This document shows positions 26,301-34,918 of a DNA stretch of 64,000 nucleotides, in pieces. The stretch is from Saprospiraceae bacterium. GTDB lineage: Bacteria > Bacteroidota > Bacteroidia > Chitinophagales > Saprospiraceae. The notes beneath the pieces are model-generated. The model had not been told where the DNA came from. It did no database searches and saw only the letters and a list, made by a program, of their open reading frames with translations. Within the stretch, counting starts at the first letter, position 1, and every line of letters begins with the position of its first letter. The stretch spans positions 1 to 64,000 of the forward strand of contig JAGPCT010000008.1 in the NCBI GenBank assembly GCA_018057925.1, given 5' to 3'. The position numbers were made by a program, and so were the translations under genes.

Positions 26301-28255
26301 TTAATTTTCTTTGAGAAATCAATTTTGCCATTAAAATTTAAGTCCATATTTGGATCAATAGCTTTTAACTTTCCATCGAATGTGTTTTTATCTAATTTAC
26401 CATCGATAATTAGATTTGTATAGTTATAACCTTTATATGTAAATGATTGAATATTAGATGAGAGTTGTGATGTGATGGATTCAGGTAAGAAGCTTTTTCC
26501 ATCTTTTATTGCTATCGATGCACTCAAAGTTCCAAAATCGGGGTTGTCGATAATGTTTCCTACATTGACTTTGTCTAATTGAAGCAATCCGCTGTACTTG
26601 GCATTCTTTATTCCGTCTCTAATATTTAAATGAAGGTCGAGATTACCATTTCCTTGGCTAGATTTCAGCTTGCCGTACGTTACAAAATCCAAAATAAAAC
26701 CATCTAATTTTCCGCTATAGGTGATATTCCCTAATTTATAAAGTTCTTTAGGCGCTTTAAAATCAGGGATGATATTTTCTAAACCGTTGGCATTGGTTTT
26801 TAAAGAATGAACTGATAAATTAAGTGTGGCTTCATCGATTTTGGTAATATCTTGAAGGGAGAAATTACTTTCAAGTGTCATATAGTTTCCGATACTTATT
26901 TTCGCTTGTTTCCCTCTTAGGTTGTTGACAGTGCCATATATGTTACCTTCAAGATGTAAGTCATTGTTTTTGTTTTTTATTAGGAAGTCTATATTGCTAA
27001 GTTTCGGATCAAATACCATAATATCTTTGACACTTACTTGACTATTTGTAAAATGGCCTGTCATCTTAACCTTATTGACATAATCTTGAAAGTCCTCCAT
27101 GTCCTGATAACTTAGTCGTAAAGAATCTTCAAGATGTGAATTGTCAGTAGTTAAAGCAAACTTTTCAATAGATATTTCATTGGGAGAATAAGATACTCTG
27201 TCCGCATTAAAATCATTGATATTAAAGGGTGTCCCGGTTTTAACTGCCAATTGTGAAAGCGATGCAGATACCGTCTTACCGTCGAAAATTACAGATTCAA
27301 GCCCGATATTTATATTGTTTAAATCTATGTTTGAAAAATCAAGTACTTTACCATTATGCGCTTTAATAGGTGGCCATCTATAATCGTGAAAAGAGAATTT
27401 TCCTTCTTCTATACTTATGTATTGAGCCTCGACATGTAAGTCTGGTTTAGGTGGTCTTTTTTTCCTTTGTTCTGCGATTAAAGCGGCATAAGGATCCTCA
27501 AGAAGGAGAACATTACATTTTTCCGGTTTGATTTTTTCAATGTAAAAGATGGGTAGATCTATATTTAACTTATTTAGGAGGAATAAATTACTATCAATAC
27601 TAAACTCATTGAAATCAGTACTCAATCGATCGAAAGAGGCGAATAGTTTTTTACCGACATATTTGTCAGTATAGTCAAAGTTAACTTTTCTCAAGTCGAT
27701 ATCCTTGAAATTTAATTTTATAGCTGTTTTCTTTCCGGAAGGTCTTGAAAAGAGGGAATCAGGATGTCCATTTTCAAAGTAATTTATCAGAAACTGATAA
27801 TTATTGTTAAAGTCGGGGCAAGTCTTGACTAAATGACCTTTTAGATCTTTAATATATGCAGAGGTAATATTAATTTTTCCATCAAGAAGGTCGAAAAATC
27901 CACCATCTAATGTAGCTTTTAACTGACCTATATTAAGCAATGTATCCTGTTGGCGGTCTCTAACAAGGAGGTCTTCAATAACAACGGATTGAAAGAAGGT
28001 AATTCTTATTCTACCGACGGAGACTTCTGATTTTAACTCTTTTGACAAAAATTCAGTAGCTTTCTTAGCTGCATAGTTTTGAAATGAAGGCAACTGCATT
28101 AGAAAGTAGATACCTATCGTAAAAAGAATTAAAAAAATGAAAGTATGTTTAACAACATTCCAAAAGAACTTTGGAATGTTGTTAATGATAGACTTAAGGT
28201 AGAAATTACCCGTCGTTTTTTCTTCTTTCTCTTTCTCTTTCTCTTTTTTCTGCAC
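23333..28255 (-). CDS. tamB: TamB-like translocation and assembly module / AsmA-like inner-membrane protein
   Basis: The 1640-residue protein spans the periplasm as a long beta-taco thought to move phospholipid or assist outer-membrane protein assembly. It has an N-terminal membrane anchor (about 35-55), a huge repetitive beta-strand body, and a C-terminal DUF490/TamB domain (about 1250-1640) with the LNLRGDLLKPDITFKIDFP signature. The start is GTG at 28255. The first residues are a KEKEKEKEEK tract encoded by a GAGAAA microsatellite. It lies 3 bp after folP and 4 bp before the PLD gene, so the three form one operon. No TamA partner is visible nearby. Confidence 0.9.
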   Translation of the reverse strand: MQKKEKEKEKEEKTTGNFYLKSIINNIPKFFWNVVKHTFIFLILFTIGIYFLMQLPSFQNYAAKKATEFLSKELKSEVSVGRIRITFFQSVVIEDLLVRDRQQDTLLNIGQLKATLDGGFFDLLDGKINITSAYIKDLKGHLVKTCPDFNNNYQFLINYFENGHPDSLFSRPSGKKTAIKLNFKDIDLRKVNFDYTDKYVGKKLFASFDRLSTDFNEFSIDSNLFLLNKLNIDLPIFYIEKIKPEKCNVLLLEDPYAALIAEQRKKRPPKPDLHVEAQYISIEEGKFSFHDYRWPPIKAHNGKVLDFSNIDLNNINIGLESVIFDGKTVSASLSQLAVKTGTPFNINDFNADRVSYSPNEISIEKFALTTDNSHLEDSLRLSYQDMEDFQDYVNKVKMTGHFTNSQVSVKDIMVFDPKLSNIDFLIKNKNNDLHLEGNIYGTVNNLRGKQAKISIGNYMTLESNFSLQDITKIDEATLNLSVHSLKTNANGLENIIPDFKAPKELYKLGNITYSGKLDGFILDFVTYGKLKSSQGNGNLDLHLNIRDGIKNAKYSGLLQLDKVNVGNIIDNPDFGTLSASIAIKDGKSFLPESITSQLSSNIQSFTYKGYNYTNLIIDGKLDKNTFDGKLKAIDPNMDLNFNGKIDFSKKIKVFDFDMDVRNLNLSKLRLADLAIQIKGKVKSQLTFSDLSDMNGFFSAKNLSIRDTSGHHLDLDTLQFVAVNLGQGKKDYTLHSDLADLKLTGKFQIENLINDLTKVFHYNHPKLANQLGIQSSKKSVFNNDFNFSIQLKNSKDAFIVFNLPIEPITNSTFAGVFSNTDSTLYRLNINAGIPSLKGEGFAFNYLYFEGLGNQDNSEFFAYANSGNLFGKELNQMDISATLERDSIFYFIKTPQVENIIKNINIDGLYTVDDGYNIIKFQQSKFDFLDDGWTLNKDNFIKFGKHELFIRNLEMTNSKQNISFNSYGPQGLEINVKNFDAKLLDSLLVNQDLKIRGIGDFNLKIDSVFTQENIALTSHFDSILINDTHMGALNLDANAQSLKQKIGFDIDIGSQDKKFNLTGLYTMPGYNAFDYPPEYLDLLVNAENYPLEIADIFLGDLIKDTRGTFMSNFRLRGKTNQLSMNGNIQVHNMATTVRYLGTRYYIPSYNSRLTNNLIDLEGLVLLDERGNTAIVSGGLLHNKFNHLNADIEISSDNFLLLKTNEKDNPNYYGTASGKFNGRFKGPLNQLNIDIDATTGTGTEFFMPVASSKEIDALTFIEFKNRFDTAVQKDINRVVTSTGLSIKINAELNEKATLNLIIDKQTGDIIKAQGNGILEISIPRNGNLSLFGGYEVTSGEYRLNLIPLYNLSIFGAKFLIKKGGTLIWNGDPINAQVNIDAEFRGVNTSPYNFISEYIPEGDLKVQAEASRPTPVDLTLNLRGDLLKPDITFKIDFPQISPELKTYVDSKLRALEQDPNELYKQAASLISFGSFIPKDNFNLSAVTATAYNTLSDLISNQLTQILSPMLTAAVADGKVLTGVDLNLNYNFYEANTTQGAGIQNRIGSELLIGPSLKFFNDRLIVNTGVKSGEQGRNQNYVAGEADLQYYLSADKRYILRIYQNNDAVLEGRRIKSGVGISFRRSMDSFAELFQRNKKKRAKSK

Positions 28256-28258
28256 TTG

Positions 28259-29095
28259 TCAGAGCGTTTGTTGGTTGATTATTTCAAAAAGATTTACTAA
28301 TTGAACCGCTTCTTCAACATCGTGAACTCTTAATATTTTTGCACCTTTTTGCAAAGCTAAGAGATTTACAGCAATAGTAGCCGGCAAAACTTCATCAGGA
28401 TTAGAGTTCAAAGGCTTCCAAAGCATTCCTTTTCTCGACAAACCGGCTAAAATGGGTTTATCAAGGATTTGGAATATTTCTAAGTTATTTAATAACGTAT
28501 AATTGTGCTGTATTGACTTACCAAATCCAAAACCAGGGTCAAAAATAACATCTATCAGATTGATTGATTTAAAATATGCCAACTTAACAATAAAATAATC
28601 AAGTATTTCTGTCAAGACGTCCTTATAATGAGGATTAATTTGCATGTTGGATGGCCGTCCTTGCATGTGCATGGCAATATATGGACAATGATATTGTTGA
28701 GCGACAAGTGGTGTCTCGGGGTCTATATCCCCCGATGATATGTCATTTATGATGTCTGCGCCTGCTACTATTGCCTTTTCAGCTACTTTACTCCGATAGG
28801 TATCGACAGAAATTAGCGCATGAGGAAATCGTTCCTTGATAGTGGATATTGCCGGAGTGATACGATTTAATTCGATATCCATTGGAATATCAGAAGCGCC
28901 GGGCCTAGTGGATACTCCACCTATGTCAAGGATAGAAGCGCCTGACTCTAACATTTTTCCGGCTTTGGCGATAGTTTCTTTAAGTTCCGGTGTCCTACTA
29001 CCTGAATAAAAGGAATCATTTGTTATATTTAGGATACCCATTATGAGCGGTTTCCTAATATCAATTATATTACCTCTACAGTTGAGTGTCAGCAT
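28259..29095 (-). CDS. folP: Dihydropteroate synthase
   Basis: FolP condenses p-aminobenzoate with dihydropterin pyrophosphate in folate synthesis. The 278-residue TIM barrel has MGILNITNDSF near residue 19, ILDIGGVSTRPG, the SVDTYR strand, IINDISS, and DPGFGFGKS. All are standard pterin- and pABA-binding elements. The length is normal. It is the first gene of the folP-tamB-PLD operon, a combination with no metabolic link. Sulfonamide-resistance changes cannot be judged by eye. Confidence 0.95.
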   Translation of the reverse strand: MLTLNCRGNIIDIRKPLIMGILNITNDSFYSGSRTPELKETIAKAGKMLESGASILDIGGVSTRPGASDIPMDIELNRITPAISTIKERFPHALISVDTYRSKVAEKAIVAGADIINDISSGDIDPETPLVAQQYHCPYIAMHMQGRPSNMQINPHYKDVLTEILDYFIVKLAYFKSINLIDVIFDPGFGFGKSIQHNYTLLNNLEIFQILDKPILAGLSRKGMLWKPLNSNPDEVLPATIAVNLLALQKGAKILRVHDVEEAVQLVNLFEIINQQTL

Positions 29096-29119
29096 ACCCG
29101 TTCGACTTTGGAAAGAAAT

Positions 29120-29755
29120 CTAAGATACAAGATTTTGATAATCAATCAAACTTGCTTGAATAATCCGGTAAGCTTCTTCCTTTCCATAAACATGAGTAAT
29201 TTCAACAGTAGGTTGTGATTTTTCACCCGGAACCAACTTGTAGGTCAAAAAATAATGGAGCAATCTATCTCGTAGGCTTGCCGGTAACTCATTGATATCA
29301 TCCCAATCGCCATATACCCGGTCATCCTGCATGATAGCAATTATTTTATCATCAGCTTCTTGATTGTCAATCATCCGAAATCCTCCGATTGGCTTACATT
29401 GTACTAAAATATTTCCGTGGAGAATATTTCTTTCCGTCAGAACACATATATCTAAAGGGTCTCCATCTCCAATAATATTTGATTTGCCGGTAGCTTCCAT
29501 GCATATCTTTGCAATTTCATCTCCACAATATGTCTTAGGAATGAAGCCATATAATGCAGGAACTATATTGGAAAACAATTGAGGACGATCAACTTTTAAA
29601 AAACCGGACTTTTTGTCAACTTCATATTTTACATTGTCGTGAGGTGTTATTTCTATAAATGCTGTTACAGTTTCCGGAGTTTTTTCTCCGGGATCTATGC
29701 CGTGCCATGGATGAGCAACATATTTATTAAACATGGGAACTAATTTAGTCGTCAA
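29120..29755 (-). CDS. ppa: Family I inorganic pyrophosphatase
   Basis: The enzyme hydrolyses pyrophosphate to phosphate with Mg2+ in the cytoplasm. The 211-residue protein has the family signature GDGDPLDICVL, with the metal-binding aspartates, plus YEVDKKSG early and EADDKIIAI later. The frame starts at TTG (29755); an in-frame ATG at 29734, seven residues on, is equally plausible. It carries a longer N-terminus than short bacterial enzymes, in keeping with Bacteroidota homologues. It lies 24 bp upstream of folP on the same strand and may share its transcript. Confidence 0.93.
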   Translation of the reverse strand: MTTKLVPMFNKYVAHPWHGIDPGEKTPETVTAFIEITPHDNVKYEVDKKSGFLKVDRPQLFSNIVPALYGFIPKTYCGDEIAKICMEATGKSNIIGDGDPLDICVLTERNILHGNILVQCKPIGGFRMIDNQEADDKIIAIMQDDRVYGDWDDINELPASLRDRLLHYFLTYKLVPGEKSQPTVEITHVYGKEEAYRIIQASLIDYQNLVS

Positions 29756-29808
29756 AGTTAACTAAAATATAGTTTTTTGGTCGTTTTTATTGATTTGTAA
29801 TACAATTA

Positions 29809-30189
29809 TTATTTGCAGCTTTTCATCCACATTGTTACAGAATCTATAGTTACCACAGGGGCGTCTTTTCTTGTAAGTGTTAAAAGATAATTAATAAGAT
29901 TGGTCATGTCCACTTCTTTTATATCAGGATGTGGCGGCATTTCTAAAGACAAGTGTTGGATGCTATCTCTTTTAATGCCTTTTAGAATAATACATGGAAT
30001 TTGATCGGGGTGGTGACTGAGTATGTTAGATTTTTGCAATGAAGGGTATAGTGAGGCGAGACCTTGACCTTTATCCCCATGGCAATTGGCACAACTTTCA
30101 GTATAAACTGACTTTCCTTGTTGATAGTCTGTACAACTGAAGATGGACAAGGGGAATGCGATAGAAAATATCGAAAGCCACCTTTTCAT
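29809..30189 (-). CDS. Class I c-type cytochrome lipoprotein
   Basis: The 126-residue protein has a lipoprotein signal (FSC, Cys19) and one haem site CANCH (33-37). The probable axial methionine is in LEMPPHPD near residue 90. The short GDKGQGLASLYPSL loop is typical of soluble class I cytochromes. Its start overlaps the end of the SCO gene by 4 bp, so the two are translated together. An electron-carrier role in a periplasmic respiratory or copper-related chain is inferred from this pairing. Confidence 0.9.
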   Translation of the reverse strand: MKRWLSIFSIAFPLSIFSCTDYQQGKSVYTESCANCHGDKGQGLASLYPSLQKSNILSHHPDQIPCIILKGIKRDSIQHLSLEMPPHPDIKEVDMTNLINYLLTLTRKDAPVVTIDSVTMWMKSCK

Positions 30190-30788
30190 TCCGAATCTAA
30201 TAACTGCTGAATCTTAGGGATAAACTTATCTACGTCTTTTGGATCAGTTCCATTGCAAAATGCTCTGATGTGCCGATCTTTATCGACGAGAATGATATAA
30301 CCGCTATGGTTAAAGCCGCCCGGTGTATTTGGATCTTCAAGGACAATGCTTAGGTAACTTTTTGATATTGAAAATATATCATCTTTTTTTCCTGTGACAA
30401 ATCTCCATTTATCATCATTAATGTGAAGCTTGTCTGCGTATGCTTTCAATCGGGGGACAGAGTCATGCCTGGTGTCTATTGAATGAGAAAGAAAAGCCAC
30501 TCGGTTGTCGTTGTTAAAATGCTCATATATTCTCAGCATCTGACCGGTCACGATGGGACAAATAGTGGGGCAAGAAGTAAAAAAGAAGTCTGTTAAATAA
30601 ACTTTATCTTTGAATGTCTGCGGTGTAACCGGTCTATTTAGCTGGTCTATGAAATGATAATCAGGAATTGCCGGCTTATCCTCCGGATTTTCTTTTACTC
30701 CTAAATAAGGGAGAGGTTGAGGGGCATTTTGGCAAGACAGTAAAATAAAAATAAAGCTTGAAACTAATGATATATACCTAATATTCAC
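30186..30788 (-). CDS. SCO1/SenC family copper-binding thioredoxin-fold lipoprotein
   Basis: SCO proteins deliver copper to, or maintain thiols of, cytochrome oxidase CuA sites. The 200-residue protein has a GTG start, a lipobox LLSC (Cys19), the CPTICP metal/redox motif and the third ligand His in FNHSGYIILVD, all in the right order. It overlaps the cytochrome c gene by 4 bp and follows a His-rich lipoprotein gene by 20 bp. The trio reads as one envelope unit for copper or redox handling. No oxidase subunit lies in the window. Confidence 0.92.
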   Translation of the reverse strand: MNIRYISLVSSFIFILLSCQNAPQPLPYLGVKENPEDKPAIPDYHFIDQLNRPVTPQTFKDKVYLTDFFFTSCPTICPIVTGQMLRIYEHFNNDNRVAFLSHSIDTRHDSVPRLKAYADKLHINDDKWRFVTGKKDDIFSISKSYLSIVLEDPNTPGGFNHSGYIILVDKDRHIRAFCNGTDPKDVDKFIPKIQQLLDSE

Positions 30789-30807
30789 GAAATAATTTAT
30801 AATGAAT

Positions 30808-31299
30808 TTATTTAATAGGTGTGTTTTTAAGCGTCAATTGTGCTACCTGAATACTTTCATTCATAGTCATTTTGACACCTTCAATTTTTGCTCTTTCAGC
30901 TTCTAAAAAAGATTTTTTTAAAGATTCTGCATGTATGGTATCATAACTGTCTTTAAAATTAAACATCCAGTCAGACATCATGTTGTCCGCTCTATTTAAT
31001 TCAGCCATAGCATGACGGAACTGTTTTCTATATTCTTCATTGCCATTTAAAGCATCGATAGAGTCCATCTTCATTCTGATGTTTTGCTTTAAAGTTTCAA
31101 TTTCGCTCATGCGAGGCATAATTTCATCGTGTATTGCCATGATTTCATTGAAAAGTGGCGGTTGAGTGCTATCTATTGTGGATACATGTGCTCCATGTGA
31201 GTGGTCATGACCATCGTTGCCGCTTGAATTCGGATCACTTTTACAACTAATTACAAGAGAGATAAAAGCTAAAAAAAATATTGATTTTAACAAATTCAT
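30808..31299 (-). CDS. His-rich lipoprotein, helical, of the SCO-cytochrome operon
   Basis: From ATG 31299 the 163-residue protein has a lipoprotein signal with Cys19 (VISC-K). An earlier in-frame ATG at 31326 would spoil the signal. A short histidine cluster (DGHDHSHGAH, about 28-37) could bind metal. The rest is helical, charged and methionine-rich, for example NEIMAIHDEIMPRMSEIE, with coiled-coil character. Similar Bacteroidota proteins are sometimes mislabelled 'viral A-type inclusion protein'. As first gene before SCO and cytochrome c, a role in copper or metal handling is plausible but unproven. Confidence 0.7.
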   Translation of the reverse strand: MNLLKSIFFLAFISLVISCKSDPNSSGNDGHDHSHGAHVSTIDSTQPPLFNEIMAIHDEIMPRMSEIETLKQNIRMKMDSIDALNGNEEYRKQFRHAMAELNRADNMMSDWMFNFKDSYDTIHAESLKKSFLEAERAKIEGVKMTMNESIQVAQLTLKNTPIK

Positions 31300-31374
31300 A
31301 GAATATAATTTGAGGTAAAAGTACACTATTTTTATTTGATTTTAAGATAAAATGTAAATATTTTTAATATGATT

Positions 31375-31525
31375 AACCCAAATTCCGAATTATTCAAATG
31401 CTGAGTCGAGTAACAACGCTTAATCAAAGATATATGAGTCAATAGCAATGATTCGCCCATCAGGACATCCCTCAAAATTAAGAACACATTGGAGTTTATA
31501 AACTTAAATTGCTGTATTTGGTATT
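31375..31525 (-). repeat. Dispersed structured repeat, copy D (diverged, full length)
   Basis: 151 bp, the same length as copy B, align with its reverse complement throughout but with many substitutions. The ends are AACCCAAATTCC and ATTTGGTATT. Conserved blocks include CAAATGC, TAATCAA, GATTCG and CATC-GG. The rest of the 31300-31635 gap is AT-rich with nothing else seen. Confidence 0.6.
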
Positions 31526-31635
31526 ATATAAGGTTAATTGATTTATATTTGAAATAAGTAGTCAAGTTTAGAAGTGTGTAGTTAATTAATAGATAGCCAA
31601 TGATTTATAAATTATTTTGCCCAAAGAGGATATGT

Positions 31636-33867
31636 TCAATTGACAAGAAAACTGTTAATATACTCTTTGAAGTCTTGGGCCAATTCAGCATTAATATGAT
31701 GATGAGAATGGTGTTTTTCTAAAGCAGGTTTTTGTTTTCCTGTATAAATTTTAAAGCTTTCTTTCAACGGCATTGATATTTCAGAGAAAGATTTGCGGAG
31801 ACTTGGAAGGATGAGCCTAAACCGATTAAATTCTATAGTTGACAACCATAGATCTAATATTTTTGTGATGGATGGTACAGCAAAAGGCGATAAAGCTTGA
31901 CTTTGCAAAAATCCATGAAGCCATAATGTACTTTGATCTAATTGATCCAAATCACTCAACTCCTGACTCAATTTGTTGAATGCCTCTGACAATTCTATCT
32001 TTTTGCTTTCTACGCAGATACCAGTAATCCATCCACGGAAAATAGCAGGAGTATTATAATTATTAGCTGTATGAGCCAATGAATCAATCCATTCAATGTA
32101 TAATTGTGGAATGTTTAAATTTTTTAAGGATGAATTAATCTTGATAATCGATTCAAGATCATCTTCTTGTTGATCGTCAGGAATTGCATATAATATAGTA
32201 TCCATATTGACATTTAGCCTTTGGATTATTATATTAATCAATTCCAGTAATTTGGCTGATTCAAGAGATCTTACAGAGCCATAATTGTAGAAAAAGCAGA
32301 GTTGAGGAGTTAAATTAAACCAAGATTTGTATTCCTCTGTTTTAAATAAGGTATTTTCAATAGTTTGAAAGAAAAATGTAGTTAATTCGTTTATTTGTGC
32401 ATTAATAACGGCAGTTAATAACTTTTGTAAGAGGTTTATATTGTTTGATTTCTTGAGCTCGTTGATAGTTGTGTTGAGTGCGGCTGATTCAATATTGGAG
32501 CCATAAATGCAATGGTGGAATAAAATGATTAAATACTCGGATTTCCAGTTTAAATTCCAAAATTCTTTGAAGGTTCCCTTCGTAACAGAAAAGGGATTTG
32601 CTGGAGTGCCCCATTCAATACCCAAGAGTCTTAGACGCCATAATAAGGTAGAAGCATTTAGCTGGGCTGTATCACGCAAATCTAAAGTTAATTCATATTC
32701 GCTACTATCCTTGGTATATTTAAACAACTTTGCTTCTTTAATTTTGATCCAAAAGTCTTGAATCAATGCCTGATTTTCAGTGTTGACAGGGACGGAACCC
32801 AAGTCGTTTCCAATAAATGCTTCTTGTATTAAGCTTTGAAGATTTGGTTTTTGTTCTAAATTATACACTGCCGAGCACGACTCAATGATAGTGGAGATAT
32901 CTGGTATTTCCCAGCCTCTCAGCGTAGCTAATGTTTGAGCGAGATTCACTGCTTCAAGTGTATGTGCCAGGCTTATATCGTATCCTTTTTTGCGCAACAA
33001 AGAGGATAGGGTAGAGGTGATGGTAATCGGTGCACCTGATCCATATAGATAAATGTGTTCATAATACTTGGGGAATTCAATTCCTGCTCCGTAGTTGTTG
33101 AGTGAGCTAAGTCTTTGATAGGACCAAGGTATCCAATCGCAGGTCAACTTTTCAGAATGCATTAATTTAGTGATTGTTTTATCTTCTTTTACCGTAAAAC
33201 TGTCGTATTCTTTAACAAATGGTAGATGTGCAGCCCCAGTAATTACAACGATTTTCTGATATGTATTTAACTTTATATATTCCTTTATTTTAAGGCGCAT
33301 GAATGCTTCTCTAACCTTGTTATTAGAGTTGCTTCCTGCTTCTAATGCCGGTCGAATAGCGTTTATAATTTCTTCTATTTTGTTGAAATTACCGGATGGA
33401 TTTGATGTCTGTTCAAAGTTGATTTCCCACCAATGTTCAATATCGGTTATACCTTGTAATTCACTCAAGAATTTGAATGCTTCTCCGCTATTTTTTAATG
33501 GAAAGTCGGAGGTATCAGTAACTTCATTGTTTTCGGAATGAATGGGTGTTACGCCTATGGGTAAGTCTATTGGCTCAATGGGGATTTGATTGGCTTTCGC
33601 ATAGGAAAGAGCTATCCATTCAGGTGAAAAAGAAGCGAAAGGTAAAACAAATGTTTTGGTAGCATCTCCTTGTTTAAATAGTAAAATTGCGGCTGGCGGC
33701 TTTATATTGTCAATGTCAGTAGAAATGAGCAACTCTTTGATGTTTTCCGGAAATTCCATCAAGATTAAGTTCGGTTGAAAATTATGGAGAAATTGTTTTA
33801 AATCTCTTGCACATCCAGGGCCGTGATGCCTTATTCCTATAAAACGAATATCCGTTTTGATTTTCAT
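31636..33867 (-). CDS. DUF5682 family protein
   Basis: From ATG 33867 the protein has 743 residues; a TTG at 33882 would add five. The N-terminal region carries FIGIRHHGPGCARDLKQF and the LMEFPENI segment, the signature of DUF5682. The rest is long, helical and free of recognised catalytic motifs; ITGAAHLPFVKEY near 210 resembles a TraB-like hydrolase strand. DUF5682 genes usually sit with MoxR AAA, VWA and SWIM-domain genes in predicted conflict or stress systems. Here none of those partners adjoins. It has no signal peptide, so it is cytoplasmic. Function unknown. Confidence 0.8.
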   Translation of the reverse strand: MKIKTDIRFIGIRHHGPGCARDLKQFLHNFQPNLILMEFPENIKELLISTDIDNIKPPAAILLFKQGDATKTFVLPFASFSPEWIALSYAKANQIPIEPIDLPIGVTPIHSENNEVTDTSDFPLKNSGEAFKFLSELQGITDIEHWWEINFEQTSNPSGNFNKIEEIINAIRPALEAGSNSNNKVREAFMRLKIKEYIKLNTYQKIVVITGAAHLPFVKEYDSFTVKEDKTITKLMHSEKLTCDWIPWSYQRLSSLNNYGAGIEFPKYYEHIYLYGSGAPITITSTLSSLLRKKGYDISLAHTLEAVNLAQTLATLRGWEIPDISTIIESCSAVYNLEQKPNLQSLIQEAFIGNDLGSVPVNTENQALIQDFWIKIKEAKLFKYTKDSSEYELTLDLRDTAQLNASTLLWRLRLLGIEWGTPANPFSVTKGTFKEFWNLNWKSEYLIILFHHCIYGSNIESAALNTTINELKKSNNINLLQKLLTAVINAQINELTTFFFQTIENTLFKTEEYKSWFNLTPQLCFFYNYGSVRSLESAKLLELINIIIQRLNVNMDTILYAIPDDQQEDDLESIIKINSSLKNLNIPQLYIEWIDSLAHTANNYNTPAIFRGWITGICVESKKIELSEAFNKLSQELSDLDQLDQSTLWLHGFLQSQALSPFAVPSITKILDLWLSTIEFNRFRLILPSLRKSFSEISMPLKESFKIYTGKQKPALEKHHSHHHINAELAQDFKEYINSFLVN

Positions 33868-34270
33868 CCTACAAGATAACAATATTTCTGAAAGAGAAGT
33901 TGGTTTTTTATAAGAATTGATAACCTCATTATTGATGTGATGCTATGAAGTTATGATGTATTGGATATTTATAAAATTTGCAAAGTCAATTATTCCTATC
34001 AACTTTCTTATGAGTATTTTTATTAACGAGTTTTTAAATTTTTTCGAACGAATGTGTTAAAATTGAGAAATCGTGCAATAAAATGTATTAAAATTTAATT
34101 TATAGTGCAATATCTTTCACATCGAATGTATTAAAACTCTGCAACTGAACCTGTATATTGTAATGATGAGTTTGATGGTATCCAATGAGCATTGAACAAC
34201 TTGCGTTTCGATGTATAAAAGGTACAACACATTATAGTTATTTATTATATTTGTCTTTTATTTTAAACGA
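33868..34270 (+). other. Intergenic region with short imperfect tandem repeats
   Basis: About 400 bp of AT-rich DNA between divergent genes. AATGTGTTAAAATT (34051), AATGTATTAAAATT (34082) and AATGTATTAAAACT (34125) recur, with GTGCAATA at 34073 and 34105. No gene or RNA structure is evident. Confidence 0.5.
34246..34253 (+). promoter_or_regulatory. -7 promoter element for the PorT-like gene (TATATTTG)
   Basis: TATATTTG fits TAnnTTTG and lies 17 bases before ATG 34271 and 29 before ATG 34283. No clear -33. Confidence 0.45.
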
Positions 34271-34282
34271 ATGCTATATCCA

Positions 34283-34918
34283 ATGAGAAATTTAATGTTG
34301 GTGTTATTTATATCAATTTTATGGTTGAATTCGAATGCCCAAAATGTGGGATTTAATTTTGGAATTAAAGCAGGCTTTAGTCAGACGGATTATGGACTTA
34401 AAGAATTGTTTGTTACTGATCCGGATGACTTTAAGATGGTTATTGAAGACAGCAGGGTTGGATTTCATGGCGGCATTGCTCTCCAGCTACGGATTAAAAA
34501 GTTTATTATACAGCCGGAAGTTTTAGTCAATACTATCAATGTTAATTATAAATTAACCGGAAGGATAAGTGGGCTTATTGATACAATATTAGCCAAAGAA
34601 ACTATTCGGAATGTGGATATACCGCTAATGATTGGTTTTAAGTCAGGAGTATTGAGGTTGAATGCCGGACCTGTAGGGCATTTGTATTTAGATAGTTCAT
34701 CTGATCTATTTAAAGTTTCCGGTTATAGTGAGCAATTTAATAAGATGCAATGGGGTTGGCAGGCCGGAATGGGTCTTGATATTTGGAAGATAACAATTGA
34801 CCTTCGCTATGAAGGCAATTTTTCTAAGTTTGGTGATCACATTAAATTTGGCAACAAATCTTATTCTTTTTCAGATAACCCTACTCGTTTAATCGGCTCA
34901 ATCGGTATTATGTTTTAA
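34283..34918 (+). CDS. PorT-like outer-membrane beta-barrel protein
   Basis: From ATG 34283 the 211-residue protein starts with MRNLMLVLF and a signal peptide ending at SNAQ. The earlier ATG at 34271 adds only four residues and is also possible. The body is a small barrel: FNFGIKAGFSQ, GIALQLRIKKFIIQPEVL, NVDIPLMIGFKSG and a WGWQAGMGLDIWKITIDLRYEG strand pair, ending in GSIGIMF. This follows the porin-family/PorT-like pattern. Its TAA stop is the start of repeat copy E, which probably terminates the transcript. Role unknown. Confidence 0.8.
   Translation: MRNLMLVLFISILWLNSNAQNVGFNFGIKAGFSQTDYGLKELFVTDPDDFKMVIEDSRVGFHGGIALQLRIKKFIIQPEVLVNTINVNYKLTGRISGLIDTILAKETIRNVDIPLMIGFKSGVLRLNAGPVGHLYLDSSSDLFKVSGYSEQFNKMQWGWQAGMGLDIWKITIDLRYEGNFSKFGDHIKFGNKSYSFSDNPTRLIGSIGIMF

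Noticed and set aside
31636-33867. DUF5682 gene as part of a complete defence system
   Set aside because: No AAA, VWA, SWIM or other effector gene is adjacent, so only the single gene can be claimed.
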